Assembly (NCBI GenBank): GCA_041158165.1
Contig: JBEBBW010000001.1
Coordinates: 86,727-150,726 of the forward strand
Origin: TMED14 sp041158165
Lineage (GTDB): Bacteria > Bacteroidota > Bacteroidia > Flavobacteriales > Schleiferiaceae
Reading direction: 5' to 3'
DNA length: 64,000 nucleotides
Shown: in pieces, positions 27,212 to 35,981 of the stretch
Layout: the number at the start of each line of letters is the position of its first letter
How positions within the stretch are numbered: the first letter of the stretch is position 1
The notes under the pieces: generated by a model
The model's input: the letters and a program-made list of their open reading frames with translations, nothing else
The model's database searches: none
What the model was told of the DNA's origin: nothing
Translations under genes and position numbers: made by a program

Positions 27212-29456
27212 CCGCCATTGCGGTGGTATTCACAATTTCGCGCACGCTGCACCCAAGCTGCAGCACGTGGGCCGGGTAGTCCAGTCCGACCAGCAAGGGT
27301 CCGACCGCTTCCATACCCGCCATGGACTGCAGCAGCTTGTAGGAAATGTTGGCAGACGACAGCCCGGGGAACACAAACACGTTGGGTCCCTTTCCGACCA
27401 GGTCGCTGAACGGAAACTGCTCCGCCAGCAATGCGTTGTCCACGGCAAAGTTGGCCTGCATCTCCCCGTCCACGATCAAGTCGGGGTCTGACGCACGAAT
27501 CAAGCGGAGCGCTTCGCGCATTTTGCGCGGAGTTACGCCGTCGCTCGAGCCGAAGTTGGAGTAGCTCAACAGGGCAACCCGCGGCTGAATGTTCATCTTG
27601 CGCACCATCTTCGAGACCTCACACACGATCTGGGCCACGCGCTCTGCGCTAGGGTCCTGGTTGATGGTGGTGTCGGCAAAAAACTTAGGACCCTGCTTCG
27701 TGAGCATGACGTACACGCCGGCCACCGTGGAGCCCGCCTTTTTAGGTCCGAGAATTTCCATAACCGGCCGCACCGCGCGGGTGTACTTGACCGTCGCTCC
27801 GGTGACGTACGCATCGGCATGGCCGCAACGAACCATCATCGGCCCGTAGTAGTCGCGGTTGAACATCAATCGACGCGCTTCCTCTCGGCCCACGCCGCGG
27901 CGCTGGCGCATCGAGTACAGCAGCTCCGCGTACTCAGCTAAATGGGGTGCTGCGTTGCTGCGCGGGTCAATCATGGGCACGTCTTCAAGTCCAAGGTGGT
28001 ACTCCTCGATCAAGGCCTTGATTTTGGCCACGTCGCCCAGCAGTACGGGCTGGCAAATCCCTTCTTCCATGGCGATCTGAGCCGCCTTGAGTACCCGGTA
28101 GTGGTCCGCCTCGTTGAACACCACGCGTTTGGGCGCTGACTTGGCCTTTTCCACGGCCAAGCGAATGAATTTGTCGTCGCGGCCCAGTCGGCTGCGCAGG
28201 TCTTCTTCGTAGGCCTCCCAGTTGGTGATGGGTTTTTTGGCGACGCCCGACTCCATAGCTGCGCGAGCCACCGCCGGCGCCACCGTGTAGATCAAGCGCG
28301 GATCAAACGGCTTTGGAATGATGTAGTCGGTGCCAAACGCCAGATTGCGGCTACCGTAGGCGAGGTTGACGATCTCGGGGACCGCTTCTTTAGCCAGGTC
28401 AGCAATCGCCTTCACGGCAGCCAGCTTCATGGCCTCGTTGATCTTCGTAGCGCGCACGTCGAGCGCACCGCGAAAGATGTACGGAAATCCCAGCACGTTG
28501 TTGACTTGGTTCGGATTGTCGCTGCGCCCGGTGGCCATGATGAGGTCCTTGCGCGTTTTAATCGCCACGTCGTAGTTGATTTCGGGATCCGGATTCGCCA
28601 GCGCAAAAACCACGGGATTAGCCGCCATGGACTTAATCATCTCGGGACTCAGAATGTTTCCCTTCGAAAGGCCCACAAACACGTCAGCGCCCACCAGGGC
28701 GTCGGCCAACGTGCGGTGCTTAGTAGCCCGCTTGAAATCCAATTTTTCGGTGGTCAGGTCATCGCGGCCGTCGTGAATTACGCCCTTGGAATCACACATA
28801 ATCAAGTTCTCAGGGGTCACCCCTAAGGCCAGGTAAAGGCGCGCACAACTAATGGCCGACGCGCCCGCTCCATTGAACACCACGCGCACCTCGCTGAGCT
28901 TTTTACCCACCAACTCGGTGGCGTTGAGCAGCGCAGCACCGGTGATGATGGCGGTACCGTGCTGGTCGTCGTGCATGATGGGAATATCGAGCTCCTCGCG
29001 AAGTCGCTTTTCAATGTAAAAGCAATCGGGCGCCGAAATGTCTTCAAGGTTCACCCCGCCAAACGTGGGGGCAAGAATTTTAACCGTCTCTACAAACTTG
29101 TCCGGGTCTTTGGTGTCGAGCTCAAGGTCAAAAACGTCGATGTCTGCAAAAATTTTGAACAAAACGCCTTTGCCTTCCATGACTGGCTTCGAAGCGAGGG
29201 GACCAATGTCGCCAAGTCCAAGTACGGCCGTTCCGTTGCTGATAACGGCTACGAGGTTTCCTTTGGCGGTGTAGCGGTACGCGTCTTCGGGGTTTTCAGC
29301 GATTTCAAGGCAGGGCTCGGCCACACCCGGTGAATAGGCAATGCTGAGGTCGCGCTGCGAATTCGAAGGTTTTGTGGGGACCACCTCGACCTTGCCGGGG
29401 CGGAGTCCTTCGTGGTATTCTAAAATATCTCGCTTGCGAATCGGCGTCTTTTTCAT
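27177..29456 (-). CDS. maeB: NADP-dependent malic enzyme with phosphotransacetylase-like C-terminal domain
   Basis: A 759-residue MaeB-type enzyme: oxidative decarboxylation of malate to pyruvate with NADPH. The malic enzyme half (about 1-430) shows SIAYSPGVAEPC, KGVLFKIFADIDVFD, MHDDQHGTA and VFNGAGASAISCARL. The C-terminal half (about 430-759) is phosphotransacetylase-like (SNFGSSDG, FPGLSSANISYKLLQ) and is usually thought to regulate the enzyme through acetyl-CoA rather than to catalyse. The length is normal for MaeB. A GACCTTTG box lies 5 bases upstream of the ATG. Confidence 0.94.
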   Translation of the reverse strand: MKKTPIRKRDILEYHEGLRPGKVEVVPTKPSNSQRDLSIAYSPGVAEPCLEIAENPEDAYRYTAKGNLVAVISNGTAVLGLGDIGPLASKPVMEGKGVLFKIFADIDVFDLELDTKDPDKFVETVKILAPTFGGVNLEDISAPDCFYIEKRLREELDIPIMHDDQHGTAIITGAALLNATELVGKKLSEVRVVFNGAGASAISCARLYLALGVTPENLIMCDSKGVIHDGRDDLTTEKLDFKRATKHRTLADALVGADVFVGLSKGNILSPEMIKSMAANPVVFALANPDPEINYDVAIKTRKDLIMATGRSDNPNQVNNVLGFPYIFRGALDVRATKINEAMKLAAVKAIADLAKEAVPEIVNLAYGSRNLAFGTDYIIPKPFDPRLIYTVAPAVARAAMESGVAKKPITNWEAYEEDLRSRLGRDDKFIRLAVEKAKSAPKRVVFNEADHYRVLKAAQIAMEEGICQPVLLGDVAKIKALIEEYHLGLEDVPMIDPRSNAAPHLAEYAELLYSMRQRRGVGREEARRLMFNRDYYGPMMVRCGHADAYVTGATVKYTRAVRPVMEILGPKKAGSTVAGVYVMLTKQGPKFFADTTINQDPSAERVAQIVCEVSKMVRKMNIQPRVALLSYSNFGSSDGVTPRKMREALRLIRASDPDLIVDGEMQANFAVDNALLAEQFPFSDLVGKGPNVFVFPGLSSANISYKLLQSMAGMEAVGPLLVGLDYPAHVLQLGCSVREIVNTTAMAVIDAQSREVAG

Positions 29457-29461
29457 AGCTG

Positions 29462-29469
29462 CAAAGGTC
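29462..29469 (-). promoter_or_regulatory. -7-like element (GACCTTTG) of maeB
   Basis: A variant of TAnnTTTG 5 bases before the ATG at 29456. The same GACCTTTGCAGC sequence precedes era (40265-40272), which suggests a real second form of the box. Confidence 0.5.
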
Positions 29470-29552
29470 TGCCGAAATTTAACATTCGAGGAGCTTTACA
29501 CGACTTAACTTTGGGGTAACAAACGGAATCACTCATTTAATCCACATTTAAC

Positions 29553-29987
29553 GTGTACACTGGATTGCTCCACAGCCACCGCAGCCTCGCCTACCTCTTC
29601 TTGCTTGCGGCACTCACGACGGTAGTCCTAGCGCTGATTAACCGCCTTCAAAACAAGCCTACTAGCAAGGCGCTCAACGGATTAACCCTTGCTACCCTCA
29701 TCTTCGGTCACCTTCAACTTCTCTTCGGACTCGGTCTTTACTTCGTCGGGCCCTGGTTCGGAATGCTGACCGAAAACACCGGAGAAGTGATGCGCAACGC
29801 CGACCTGCGCCTCTTTGCCGTGGAGCACATTTTGGTGAACCTCATTGGCATTGCGCTCGTGACCGTCGGACGCTCGCGCTTCAAGAAGCTCGACGTCGAC
29901 CGCCGCAAGCAGCAGGCCGTGATTGCATACGTTGGACTCGGACTTCTGCTCATCGCGAGCCGTGTGCCCTGGGAGCGCTTGTTCTAA
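29553..29987 (+). CDS. Small four-helix membrane protein, conserved in Bacteroidota
   Basis: A 144-residue protein with about four membrane segments (around 10-27, 42-66, 86-104 and 120-136). Histidines occur in or near the helices (H8, H10, H53, H91), which could recall cytochrome-b-like proteins, but no heme motif can be claimed. The start is a GTG at 29553 in AACGTGTACACT; there is no closer ATG. It is followed 9 bases later by hflX, which has its own promoter inside this gene's last codons. Confidence 0.6.
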   Translation: MYTGLLHSHRSLAYLFLLAALTTVVLALINRLQNKPTSKALNGLTLATLIFGHLQLLFGLGLYFVGPWFGMLTENTGEVMRNADLRLFAVEHILVNLIGIALVTVGRSRFKKLDVDRRKQQAVIAYVGLGLLLIASRVPWERLF

Positions 29988-29992
29988 CTTTG
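29985..29992 (+). promoter_or_regulatory. -7 promoter element (TAACTTTG) of hflX
   Basis: Exact TAnnTTTG, covering the stop codon of the preceding gene. CCGC lies between it and the ATG at 29997, so the mRNA should be leaderless. Confidence 0.75.
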
Positions 29993-29996
29993 CCGC

Positions 29997-31169
29997 ATGA
30001 TTGATCGGCGACCCCGACAGGGGCCAGAGCGCTGCGTACTCGTTGGCGCCATTACCCGTTTACAGGACGAAACCAAAGCCCAGGAATACCTGGACGAACT
30101 CCGCTTTTTGGCCGACACCGCAGGCGCCGAAACGGTGGCCGTGTTCACCCAGAAACTGGACAAGCCCGACCCTACCCTGTTTTTAGGGTCCGGCAAAATG
30201 GACGAAATCAAAGCCTACGTCGAGTCTGAAGACATCGACCTCATTGTTTTTGACGACGAACTCACGCCGTCGCAGCTGAAAAACATCGAGCGCCTCTTTG
30301 AGCGCAAAGTGATGGACCGCACCAACCTCATCCTCGACATTTTTGCGGCCCGCGCCCAAACGTCCTATGCCCGCACTCAGGTAGAGCTGGCCCAGTACGA
30401 GTACCTGCTGCCCCGACTGACGCGCATGTGGACCCACCTGGAGCGCCAAAAGGGCGGCATTGGAATGCGGGGTCCCGGTGAAACCCAAATTGAGACCGAC
30501 CGCCGCATCATCAAGCAAAAGATTGCGCACCTCAAAGAAAAACTGACCGTCATCGACCGCCAGATGGCCACCCAACGGGGCAACCGCGGCGCCCTGGTGC
30601 GCATTGCCCTGATCGGCTACACCAACGTGGGCAAATCCACACTCATGAACGCCCTGAGCAAGAGCGAAGTGCTGGCCGAAAACAAATTGTTTGCGACCCT
30701 CGACACCACGGTGCGCAAGGTCGTGATCGGCAACCTGCCGTTCCTGCTGACCGATACCGTGGGCTTCATCCGGAAGCTGCCGACGCAGCTGGTTGAATCG
30801 TTTAAATCGACGCTCGACGAGGTGCGCGAAGCCGACATTTTGCTTCACGTGGTCGACGTGGCCCACCCCAACTACGAGGACCACATGGAATCCGTGGCCG
30901 GAATCCTACAGGAACTGGGCTGCCAAGACACACCCCAAATCGTGGTGTTCAACAAAATCGACGCGTGGCAGGCTCCGACCGACGACGACGGACGCCCCGC
31001 GGGCAGCCTCGACGAGCTCAAATCTGCGTGGGTACGCCGCACCCAGGGACAGTGCGCCTTCATCAGCGCGCTGCACAAGGACCAGTTTGACGCCCTTCGT
31101 GAGATGATTTACCGCAACGCCGCTACGATCCACGCGGCCCGCTTCCCGTTTGACACCTACCTCTACTAA
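29997..31169 (+). CDS. hflX: GTPase HflX
   Basis: A 390-residue GTPase that binds ribosomes and can split stalled or inactive ones. The N-terminal HflX domain has LDEL, GSGKMDEIK and PSQLKNIE, followed by the linker motif GPGETQIETDRR (about 160-171). The G domain shows GYTNVGKST (about 206), DTVGFI and NKID. The length is typical. The N-terminus is set by the leaderless promoter at 29985. The neighbouring radical SAM gene has its own promoter. Confidence 0.95.
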   Translation: MIDRRPRQGPERCVLVGAITRLQDETKAQEYLDELRFLADTAGAETVAVFTQKLDKPDPTLFLGSGKMDEIKAYVESEDIDLIVFDDELTPSQLKNIERLFERKVMDRTNLILDIFAARAQTSYARTQVELAQYEYLLPRLTRMWTHLERQKGGIGMRGPGETQIETDRRIIKQKIAHLKEKLTVIDRQMATQRGNRGALVRIALIGYTNVGKSTLMNALSKSEVLAENKLFATLDTTVRKVVIGNLPFLLTDTVGFIRKLPTQLVESFKSTLDEVREADILLHVVDVAHPNYEDHMESVAGILQELGCQDTPQIVVFNKIDAWQAPTDDDGRPAGSLDELKSAWVRRTQGQCAFISALHKDQFDALREMIYRNAATIHAARFPFDTYLY

Positions 31170-31192
31170 CCTTGGCGCGGAACGCTCCGCGC

Positions 31193-31200
31193 TACCTTTG
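31193..31200 (+). promoter_or_regulatory. -7 promoter element (TACCTTTG) of the radical SAM gene
   Basis: Exact consensus with CCCC between it and the ATG at 31205. It excludes an upstream in-frame start at 31172. Confidence 0.78.
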
Positions 31201-31204
31201 CCCC

Positions 31205-32551
31205 ATGCAGTCCCGCAGCCTTGACTTCGCCCCGGAACACCCGCTGTTTCGATCGCGCCCCATCGAGCACCCCGCTGAAGTTCCTTTTGCGCTGGTCGCC
31301 GATGCCGAGGGCAATATCGAAGAGCACCCCCAGCTGCGCTGCATGGGCCGCACCGGCAACGACTTGGTCGCGCTGCGCCCCGAGGACTTTATTCCGCTGC
31401 CCGAAGGCTCTGAGTTTTTTGCGCTGCCCGGCCGCAAGCCACTGGGCTGGAACCCTGAAACCCAGCAGTCCGAGCTCATGGACGGCGACGCAGTAGCCGC
31501 ATTCGTGAGCCCTGCCCACACCCAAACCTACCTGGCCGCCTACGAAAAACAGGGGCCGGCGCCCATTTTGCCGCTCTACGCCTACACCGCCCTGGGTTGG
31601 TTTGACGGGCGATTTTGGACGACCGCCGTGCGCGTCGATCCCGACCTGCGCCAAGACGTCAGCCAGTTCCATGCCCCCATGATCGGGGGGGCAGTGGACC
31701 GCATGAAAAAGCGCTTCCCCGACAACCGCCTGGTGGAGCACCTTGCCACGCAGTGCGCCGGGAGCTACCAGTGCCGCGCCGCCCAAAACTTCTTCTTGGA
31801 GCGCTGGGAACTGCCCATTCCCTCGTCGCCCGCCTGCAACGCGACTTGCCTCGGCTGCATTTCGCTGCAAGAAGACGAGGACGTGTCGAGCGCCCACTTT
31901 CGCTTAAAATTCATCCCTGACCCCCAGGAGATTGCCGACATTGCGCTGCACCACCTCGAGCAGGCCCCATACCCCGTCATGTCGTTTGGCCAAGGATGCG
32001 AGGGCGAACCCTTGCTGGTGGCCGACACGCTGGCCGAGGCGATGCGCCGCGTGCGCGCCGTGACCGACCGCGGAATTTTCAACATCAACACCAACGGATC
32101 GCGCCCCGACGACGTGGCCAAGCTTTGCGAGGCCGGACTGCGCAGCATCCGCGTGAGTATGAATTCCGCCCAAAAAGACTGGTACACCGGCTACTACCTG
32201 CCGCGGAACTACGAATTCGAGGCCCTCGCCCAGAGCCTGAAGGTCGTGCGCCAGCACGGCGGATGGGCGAGCATCAACTACTTTGTGTTCCCCGGCTGCA
32301 CCGACACGCCCGCCGAGTGGGACGCGCTGCAGCGCCTCATCGAAGCGACCGACCTGAGCATGATTCAGTGGCGGAACTTCAACATCGACCCCGACTGGTA
32401 CTTCAAAAAGCTGCGCAAGCAGCCCGACGGCAACCCGTTTGGCGTCCTCGAACTGATGCACCGCGTACGCGAAAAGTACCCCCATATCGCCTACGGCTAC
32501 TTTAACCCGGCGGCCGAAACCCAGGCCTACTACAACGCGAAGCGATCATGA
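31205..32551 (+). CDS. Radical SAM protein of unknown substrate
   Basis: A 448-residue protein. C211-N-A-T-C215-L-G-C218 is the CxxxCxxC motif that binds the 4Fe-4S cluster of radical SAM enzymes. The following barrel elements include GQGCEGEPLL (a GGE-like SAM motif), NINTNGSR and SIRVSMNSAQ. About 200 residues precede the cluster motif, which is unusually long and includes no domain I can name. The start follows the leaderless promoter at 31193. The stop overlaps the start of the methyltransferase (ATGA), so the two proteins may act together. The substrate cannot be inferred. Confidence 0.83.
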   Translation: MQSRSLDFAPEHPLFRSRPIEHPAEVPFALVADAEGNIEEHPQLRCMGRTGNDLVALRPEDFIPLPEGSEFFALPGRKPLGWNPETQQSELMDGDAVAAFVSPAHTQTYLAAYEKQGPAPILPLYAYTALGWFDGRFWTTAVRVDPDLRQDVSQFHAPMIGGAVDRMKKRFPDNRLVEHLATQCAGSYQCRAAQNFFLERWELPIPSSPACNATCLGCISLQEDEDVSSAHFRLKFIPDPQEIADIALHHLEQAPYPVMSFGQGCEGEPLLVADTLAEAMRRVRAVTDRGIFNINTNGSRPDDVAKLCEAGLRSIRVSMNSAQKDWYTGYYLPRNYEFEALAQSLKVVRQHGGWASINYFVFPGCTDTPAEWDALQRLIEATDLSMIQWRNFNIDPDWYFKKLRKQPDGNPFGVLELMHRVREKYPHIAYGYFNPAAETQAYYNAKRS

Positions 32552-33423
32552 GCCTGCGCATCGACGTGGCCATTGCGCCCTGGACCGACTACGAACTGAT
32601 CGACAGCGGCAACTTCGCCAAGCTCGAGCGCTTTGGCCGCCAAACCCTGTGGCGCCCAGAGCCCCAAGCGGTGTGGACGCCTTCTCTTTCGCCCGCCGAA
32701 TGGTCGAAGCGCGCCGACGCCCACTTCACACGGTCCAAGCAAAATCCCGAGTCGGGCGACTGGTCGCTCAAGCCCGGAACCGCCGCTCAATGGCCCCTGA
32801 CCTACGACCTGCGCGGAACCCAGCTTCATTTTGACCTGGAGCGCACGGCCTTTAAGCACCTCGGAATCTTTCCCGAGCAGGCGACCAACTGGGAATGGAT
32901 TTTTGACCAAGTGGCCGTCACCGGAGCCGACTCAAAAGTGCTCAACCTCTTTGCCTACACGGGCGGAGCTAGCCTAGCAGCCCGCGCCGCCGGCGCCGAC
33001 ACCACCCACGTGGATTCCGTCCGCAAGGTGGTCGACTGGGGCCGCCGCAACATGGACGCCAGCGGCCTCGACGGCATTCGCTGGGTGGTCGAAGACGCCG
33101 CCGCCTTCGTGCGCCGCGAAGTCAAGCGCGGCAAGACCTACCAGGGCATTTTGCTGGATCCTCCGGCCTACGGCCGCGGACCCGCCGGCGAAAAATGGGT
33201 GCTCGAAGAGCAAATCGACGACCTACTGCGCGACTGCGCGGCCCTGCTTGCGCCGGGCGGATTCCTCGCCCTCAATCTGTACAGCATGGGCCTGAGCGCT
33301 GTGGTCGCCCACACGCTCATCAGCCAGCACTTCAAGCGCGAGCCCGAACTGCTCGAGCTCGCCGTGGCCGACTCGTTTGGCAAGGTGCTTCCGCTGGGGA
33401 CGGTGGCGCGGTTGAGCGCGTAG
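32548..33423 (+). CDS. Class I SAM-dependent methyltransferase (RlmI/RlmK-like)
   Basis: A 291-residue protein. The Rossmann-type SAM site is VLNLFAYTGGASLAARAAGA (about 132-151), followed by VDSVRKVVDWGRRN and the catalytic-type motif LLDPPAYGRG. These fit the RlmI/RlmL-K family of 23S rRNA methyltransferases. The PUA domain normal for RlmI is not evident, so the target is open. It overlaps the radical SAM gene by 4 bases. The stop codon TAG at 33421-33423 is part of a repeat shared with other copies downstream. Confidence 0.82.
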   Translation: MSLRIDVAIAPWTDYELIDSGNFAKLERFGRQTLWRPEPQAVWTPSLSPAEWSKRADAHFTRSKQNPESGDWSLKPGTAAQWPLTYDLRGTQLHFDLERTAFKHLGIFPEQATNWEWIFDQVAVTGADSKVLNLFAYTGGASLAARAAGADTTHVDSVRKVVDWGRRNMDASGLDGIRWVVEDAAAFVRREVKRGKTYQGILLDPPAYGRGPAGEKWVLEEQIDDLLRDCAALLAPGGFLALNLYSMGLSAVVAHTLISQHFKREPELLELAVADSFGKVLPLGTVARLSA

Positions 33424-33695
33424 TTCGTTGCTTGACCTGCGACGGTCTTCGCACCGAACTTCGCTTTACTTATTAATAAATACTAAAAACCCGAAGGTGG
33501 TGCACCCGCCGATGAGGGCGCGTAGTTCGTTGCTCGACCACACTAATCAATGAGCGAAACTTGGTGCACAGACCGTGGCAGGTCGAGCGCCAAGCGGAGC
33601 TACTGGCAGGTCCAGAACCATACAAATCAATGTGCGAAACTTGGTGCGAAGACCGTTGCAGGTCAAGCGCCAAGCGGAGCTACTGGCAGGTCCAG
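33416..33695. repeat. Cluster of related repeats between two convergent genes
   Basis: Two 71-bp direct copies at 33545-33615 and 33625-33695 (about 5 mismatches, offset 80 bp). An inverted, partial copy lies at 33416-33464 at the end of the methyltransferase gene. A further inverted 5' piece (GCGCGTAGTTCGTTGC) is at 33518-33540. In the outer copies the element starts with the TAG stop of the adjacent gene. The remaining 80 bases around 33465-33517 are AT-rich with no feature recognised. Confidence 0.85.
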
Positions 33696-33940
33696 GTCGT
33701 CACCTGCGTCGCCGTCACGCCACCCATATCGAGGGTTTGGGTGAAGGGGCCGGCGAGGACGGAATCCACTTCAGTTCCACACAGTTCGAGCGGACCAATG
33801 GGCACCGTAACGGGCTGCTCGCCGGGAATCGTCGTCACCTGAGATGCTTCGCACTCCAGGCAGGTGTTTTCAGGTTCACAGGCGATCAACAGGGCTGTTG
33901 AAGCTAGCGCGAAGCCAGCTAAGCGAAGGGTCTTTTTCAT
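33680..33940 (-). CDS. Small lipoprotein of unknown function
   Basis: An 86-residue protein with a lipoprotein signal peptide; lipobox LLIAC with Cys21. The mature part is short, with four more cysteines (three close to C21 or in the ELCG motif, and one at the end in TWTCQ), which may form disulfides. No family was recognised. Its ATG overlaps the stop of the acyl-CoA dehydrogenase gene by 4 bases, so it is probably translated from the same mRNA. Its last codons and stop lie in the repeat cluster. Confidence 0.6.
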   Translation of the reverse strand: MKKTLRLAGFALASTALLIACEPENTCLECEASQVTTIPGEQPVTVPIGPLELCGTEVDSVLAGPFTQTLDMGGVTATQVTTWTCQ

Positions 33941-35121
33941 GACTTGAATGCGTTGAGGCCGGTTACGTCCATGCCGGTGATAAGCAAGTGAATGTCGTGG
34001 GTACCCTCATACGTCACCACCGACTCGAGGTTCATCATGTGGCGCATGATGGGGTAATCGCCGGTGATGCCCATTCCGCCCAGCATTTGGCGCGCTTCGC
34101 GGGCAATGTCCAGGGCCATGGCTACATTGTTGCGCTTGGCCATCGAAATCATGGCAGTGGTGGCGCGGCCTTCGTTCTTGAGCTGGCCAAGGCGCAGCGT
34201 CAGCAACTGAGCCTTCGTGATCTCGGTGATCATCTCGGCCAACTTCTTTTGCTGCAGCTGGAATCCGCCGATGGGGCGGTCAAACTGAATGCGCTCCTTG
34301 CTGTAGCGCAGGGCGGTGTCGTAGCAATCCATGGCCGCACCGAGGGCGCCCCAAGCGATGCCGTAGCGGGCGGAATCCAAGCAACCCAGCGGAGCGCCGA
34401 GGCCCGACTTGTTGGGCAAAAGGTTGGCTTTGGGAACCTTTACGTTGTCAAACACGAGCTCGCCGGTGGCTGAAGCCCGCAGCGACCACTTATTGTGGGT
34501 TTCAGGGGTGGTGAAGCCCTCCATTCCGCGCTCCACGATGACGCCTTGAATGCGGCCCGACTCGTCCTTGGCCCAGACCACGGCCACGTCGCAGAACGGC
34601 GCGTTCGAGATCCACATTTTGGCGCCGTTGAGCAGGTAATGGTCGCCCATATCCTTGATGTTGGTCACCATTCCGCCCGGATTCGAGCCAAAATTGGGCT
34701 CGGTCAAACCGAAGCTGCCCAGCCACTCGCCGTTGGCGAGCTTGGGAAGGTACTTGCGGCGCTGCTCCTCGTTGCCGTACGCGTAGATCGGGTACATCAC
34801 CAACGAACTCTGCACCGAGCAGGTCGAACGGATTCCGCTGTCTCCGCGCTCGATTTCCATCATCATCAGGCCATACGAAATTTGGTCGAGGCCGGCACCG
34901 CCGTACTCCGCGGGGATGTAGGGCCCGAAGGCGCCCACCTCGGCGAGGCCCTTGACCAGGTGCTTCGGGAACTCCGCGCGCTGGGCGTAGTCCTCGATGA
35001 CCGGCGTCACGTCGCGCTTGACCCACTCACGGGTCGCTTCGCGCACCATTTTGTGCTCCTCGGTAAGGAGCTCGTCCATCAGGTAGTAGTCGGGGTGTTC
35101 GTACAAATCCGCACGCATCAT
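33937..35121 (-). CDS. Acyl-CoA dehydrogenase, glutaryl-CoA-dehydrogenase-like
   Basis: A 394-residue FAD enzyme of the acyl-CoA dehydrogenase family. Motifs: SVQSSLVMYPIYAYG, GSFGLTEPNFGSNPGG (flavin/substrate binding), WISNAPFCDV, and the C-terminal YEGTHDIH containing the catalytic glutamate. The pattern fits the glutaryl-CoA dehydrogenase branch (lysine/tryptophan breakdown), but the substrate is not proven. The start is MMRADLYEH at 35121 (or 35118). A longer frame to 35160 would include the promoter box at 35145-35152 and was rejected. The lipoprotein gene overlaps its stop. Confidence 0.88.
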   Translation of the reverse strand: MMRADLYEHPDYYLMDELLTEEHKMVREATREWVKRDVTPVIEDYAQRAEFPKHLVKGLAEVGAFGPYIPAEYGGAGLDQISYGLMMMEIERGDSGIRSTCSVQSSLVMYPIYAYGNEEQRRKYLPKLANGEWLGSFGLTEPNFGSNPGGMVTNIKDMGDHYLLNGAKMWISNAPFCDVAVVWAKDESGRIQGVIVERGMEGFTTPETHNKWSLRASATGELVFDNVKVPKANLLPNKSGLGAPLGCLDSARYGIAWGALGAAMDCYDTALRYSKERIQFDRPIGGFQLQQKKLAEMITEITKAQLLTLRLGQLKNEGRATTAMISMAKRNNVAMALDIAREARQMLGGMGITGDYPIMRHMMNLESVVTYEGTHDIHLLITGMDVTGLNAFKS

Positions 35122-35144
35122 CAAGGGGTTTTTGAAGTAGGTTC

Positions 35145-35152
35145 CAAAGGTA
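35145..35152 (-). promoter_or_regulatory. -7 promoter element (TACCTTTG) of the acyl-CoA dehydrogenase gene
   Basis: Exact consensus on the minus strand, 23 bases before the ATG at 35121. It supports the shorter coding region. Confidence 0.68.
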
Positions 35153-35184
35153 CAAACCAAGTTCGCGCCGTTCTGTTTAACCGG

Positions 35185-35532
35185 CTACTTTAGCTTAGCG
35201 TTGTTCGCGTGCCGGTCCTTGTCGCGCGCGCCCTTGGCGGCCATGCGGCGGTCAAAAGCGGCCTGCAGGTCAGTACCCGTTTGATTCGCCAAGCACAGCG
35301 TCACAAAAAGCACGTCCGCCAGCTCCTCACCCAAGTCCTTGGCCTTGTCGGACTCTTTCTCGGACTGTTCACCGTAGCGCCGAGCGATGATGCGGGCCAC
35401 CTCGCCGACCTCTTCGCTGAGCTGGGCCATGTTGGTCAGCTCGTTAAAGTAGCGCACACCAAAATCCTTAATCCATTGATCTACTTCAGCTTGCAGGGCG
35501 CCCACGGGCAGATTGGCATCAAACGTCATCAT
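35185..35532 (-). CDS. MazG-like nucleotide pyrophosphohydrolase
   Basis: A 115-residue all-alpha NTP pyrophosphatase. The metal-binding pattern is EEVGEVAR (about 39-46) followed by GEELADVLF (about 68-76), the usual ExxE...ExxD set. Such enzymes hydrolyse non-canonical or excess NTPs/dNTPs to NMPs. It is the last gene of an rsgA-dtd-mazG-like unit; its ATG overlaps the dtd stop (ATGA). Confidence 0.88.
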   Translation of the reverse strand: MMTFDANLPVGALQAEVDQWIKDFGVRYFNELTNMAQLSEEVGEVARIIARRYGEQSEKESDKAKDLGEELADVLFVTLCLANQTGTDLQAAFDRRMAAKGARDKDRHANNAKLK

Positions 35533-35981
35533 TCCTTGTTTTTAGAATCCATGGTAATTGTCACGGGCCCGTCGTTGACTAGGGCCACCTTCATGTCGGC
35601 GCCAAACACGCCCGACTTCACCGGCAAGTTGGCCTCGTTCCAGAGCACGTCGAGGAACTCTTCATACAGTGGAACCGAAATCCGAGGGTGCGCCGCCTTG
35701 AAGTAGCTCGGACGGTTGCCCTTTTTAGTTGAAGCGTGCAGGGTAAACTGGCTCACGACGAGCAGCTCACCGCCCGCCTCGACCACCGATCGGTTCATTA
35801 CGCCCTCCGCATCAGGAAACAAGCGCATTTTGCTGATTTTCTGGGCAATCCACTCGTTGTCTTCGGTGGTGTCTGCCTCTTCCCAACCGGCCAGCACGAG
35901 CAATCCCGGGCCAATGCGGCTGTGCAGCTTGCCGTCGATCGTCACGCTCGCCTCGAGCACCCGCTGAACCACCACCCTCAT
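35529..35981 (-). CDS. dtd: D-aminoacyl-tRNA deacylase
   Basis: A 150-residue protein that removes D-amino acids from mischarged tRNA. The family motifs SQFTLHAS (about 78-85) and the C-terminal NDGPVTI are present, with the N-terminus MRVVVQRV. The length is standard. It overlaps both neighbours by 4 bases, so rsgA, dtd and the MazG-like gene form one translationally coupled unit. Confidence 0.95.
   Translation of the reverse strand: MRVVVQRVLEASVTIDGKLHSRIGPGLLVLAGWEEADTTEDNEWIAQKISKMRLFPDAEGVMNRSVVEAGGELLVVSQFTLHASTKKGNRPSYFKAAHPRISVPLYEEFLDVLWNEANLPVKSGVFGADMKVALVNDGPVTITMDSKNKE

Noticed and set aside
33550..33901. Several short plus-strand frames in the repeat cluster
   Set aside because: They overlap each other in different frames and are built from the repeat copies. 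They run against the lipoprotein gene and look non-coding.
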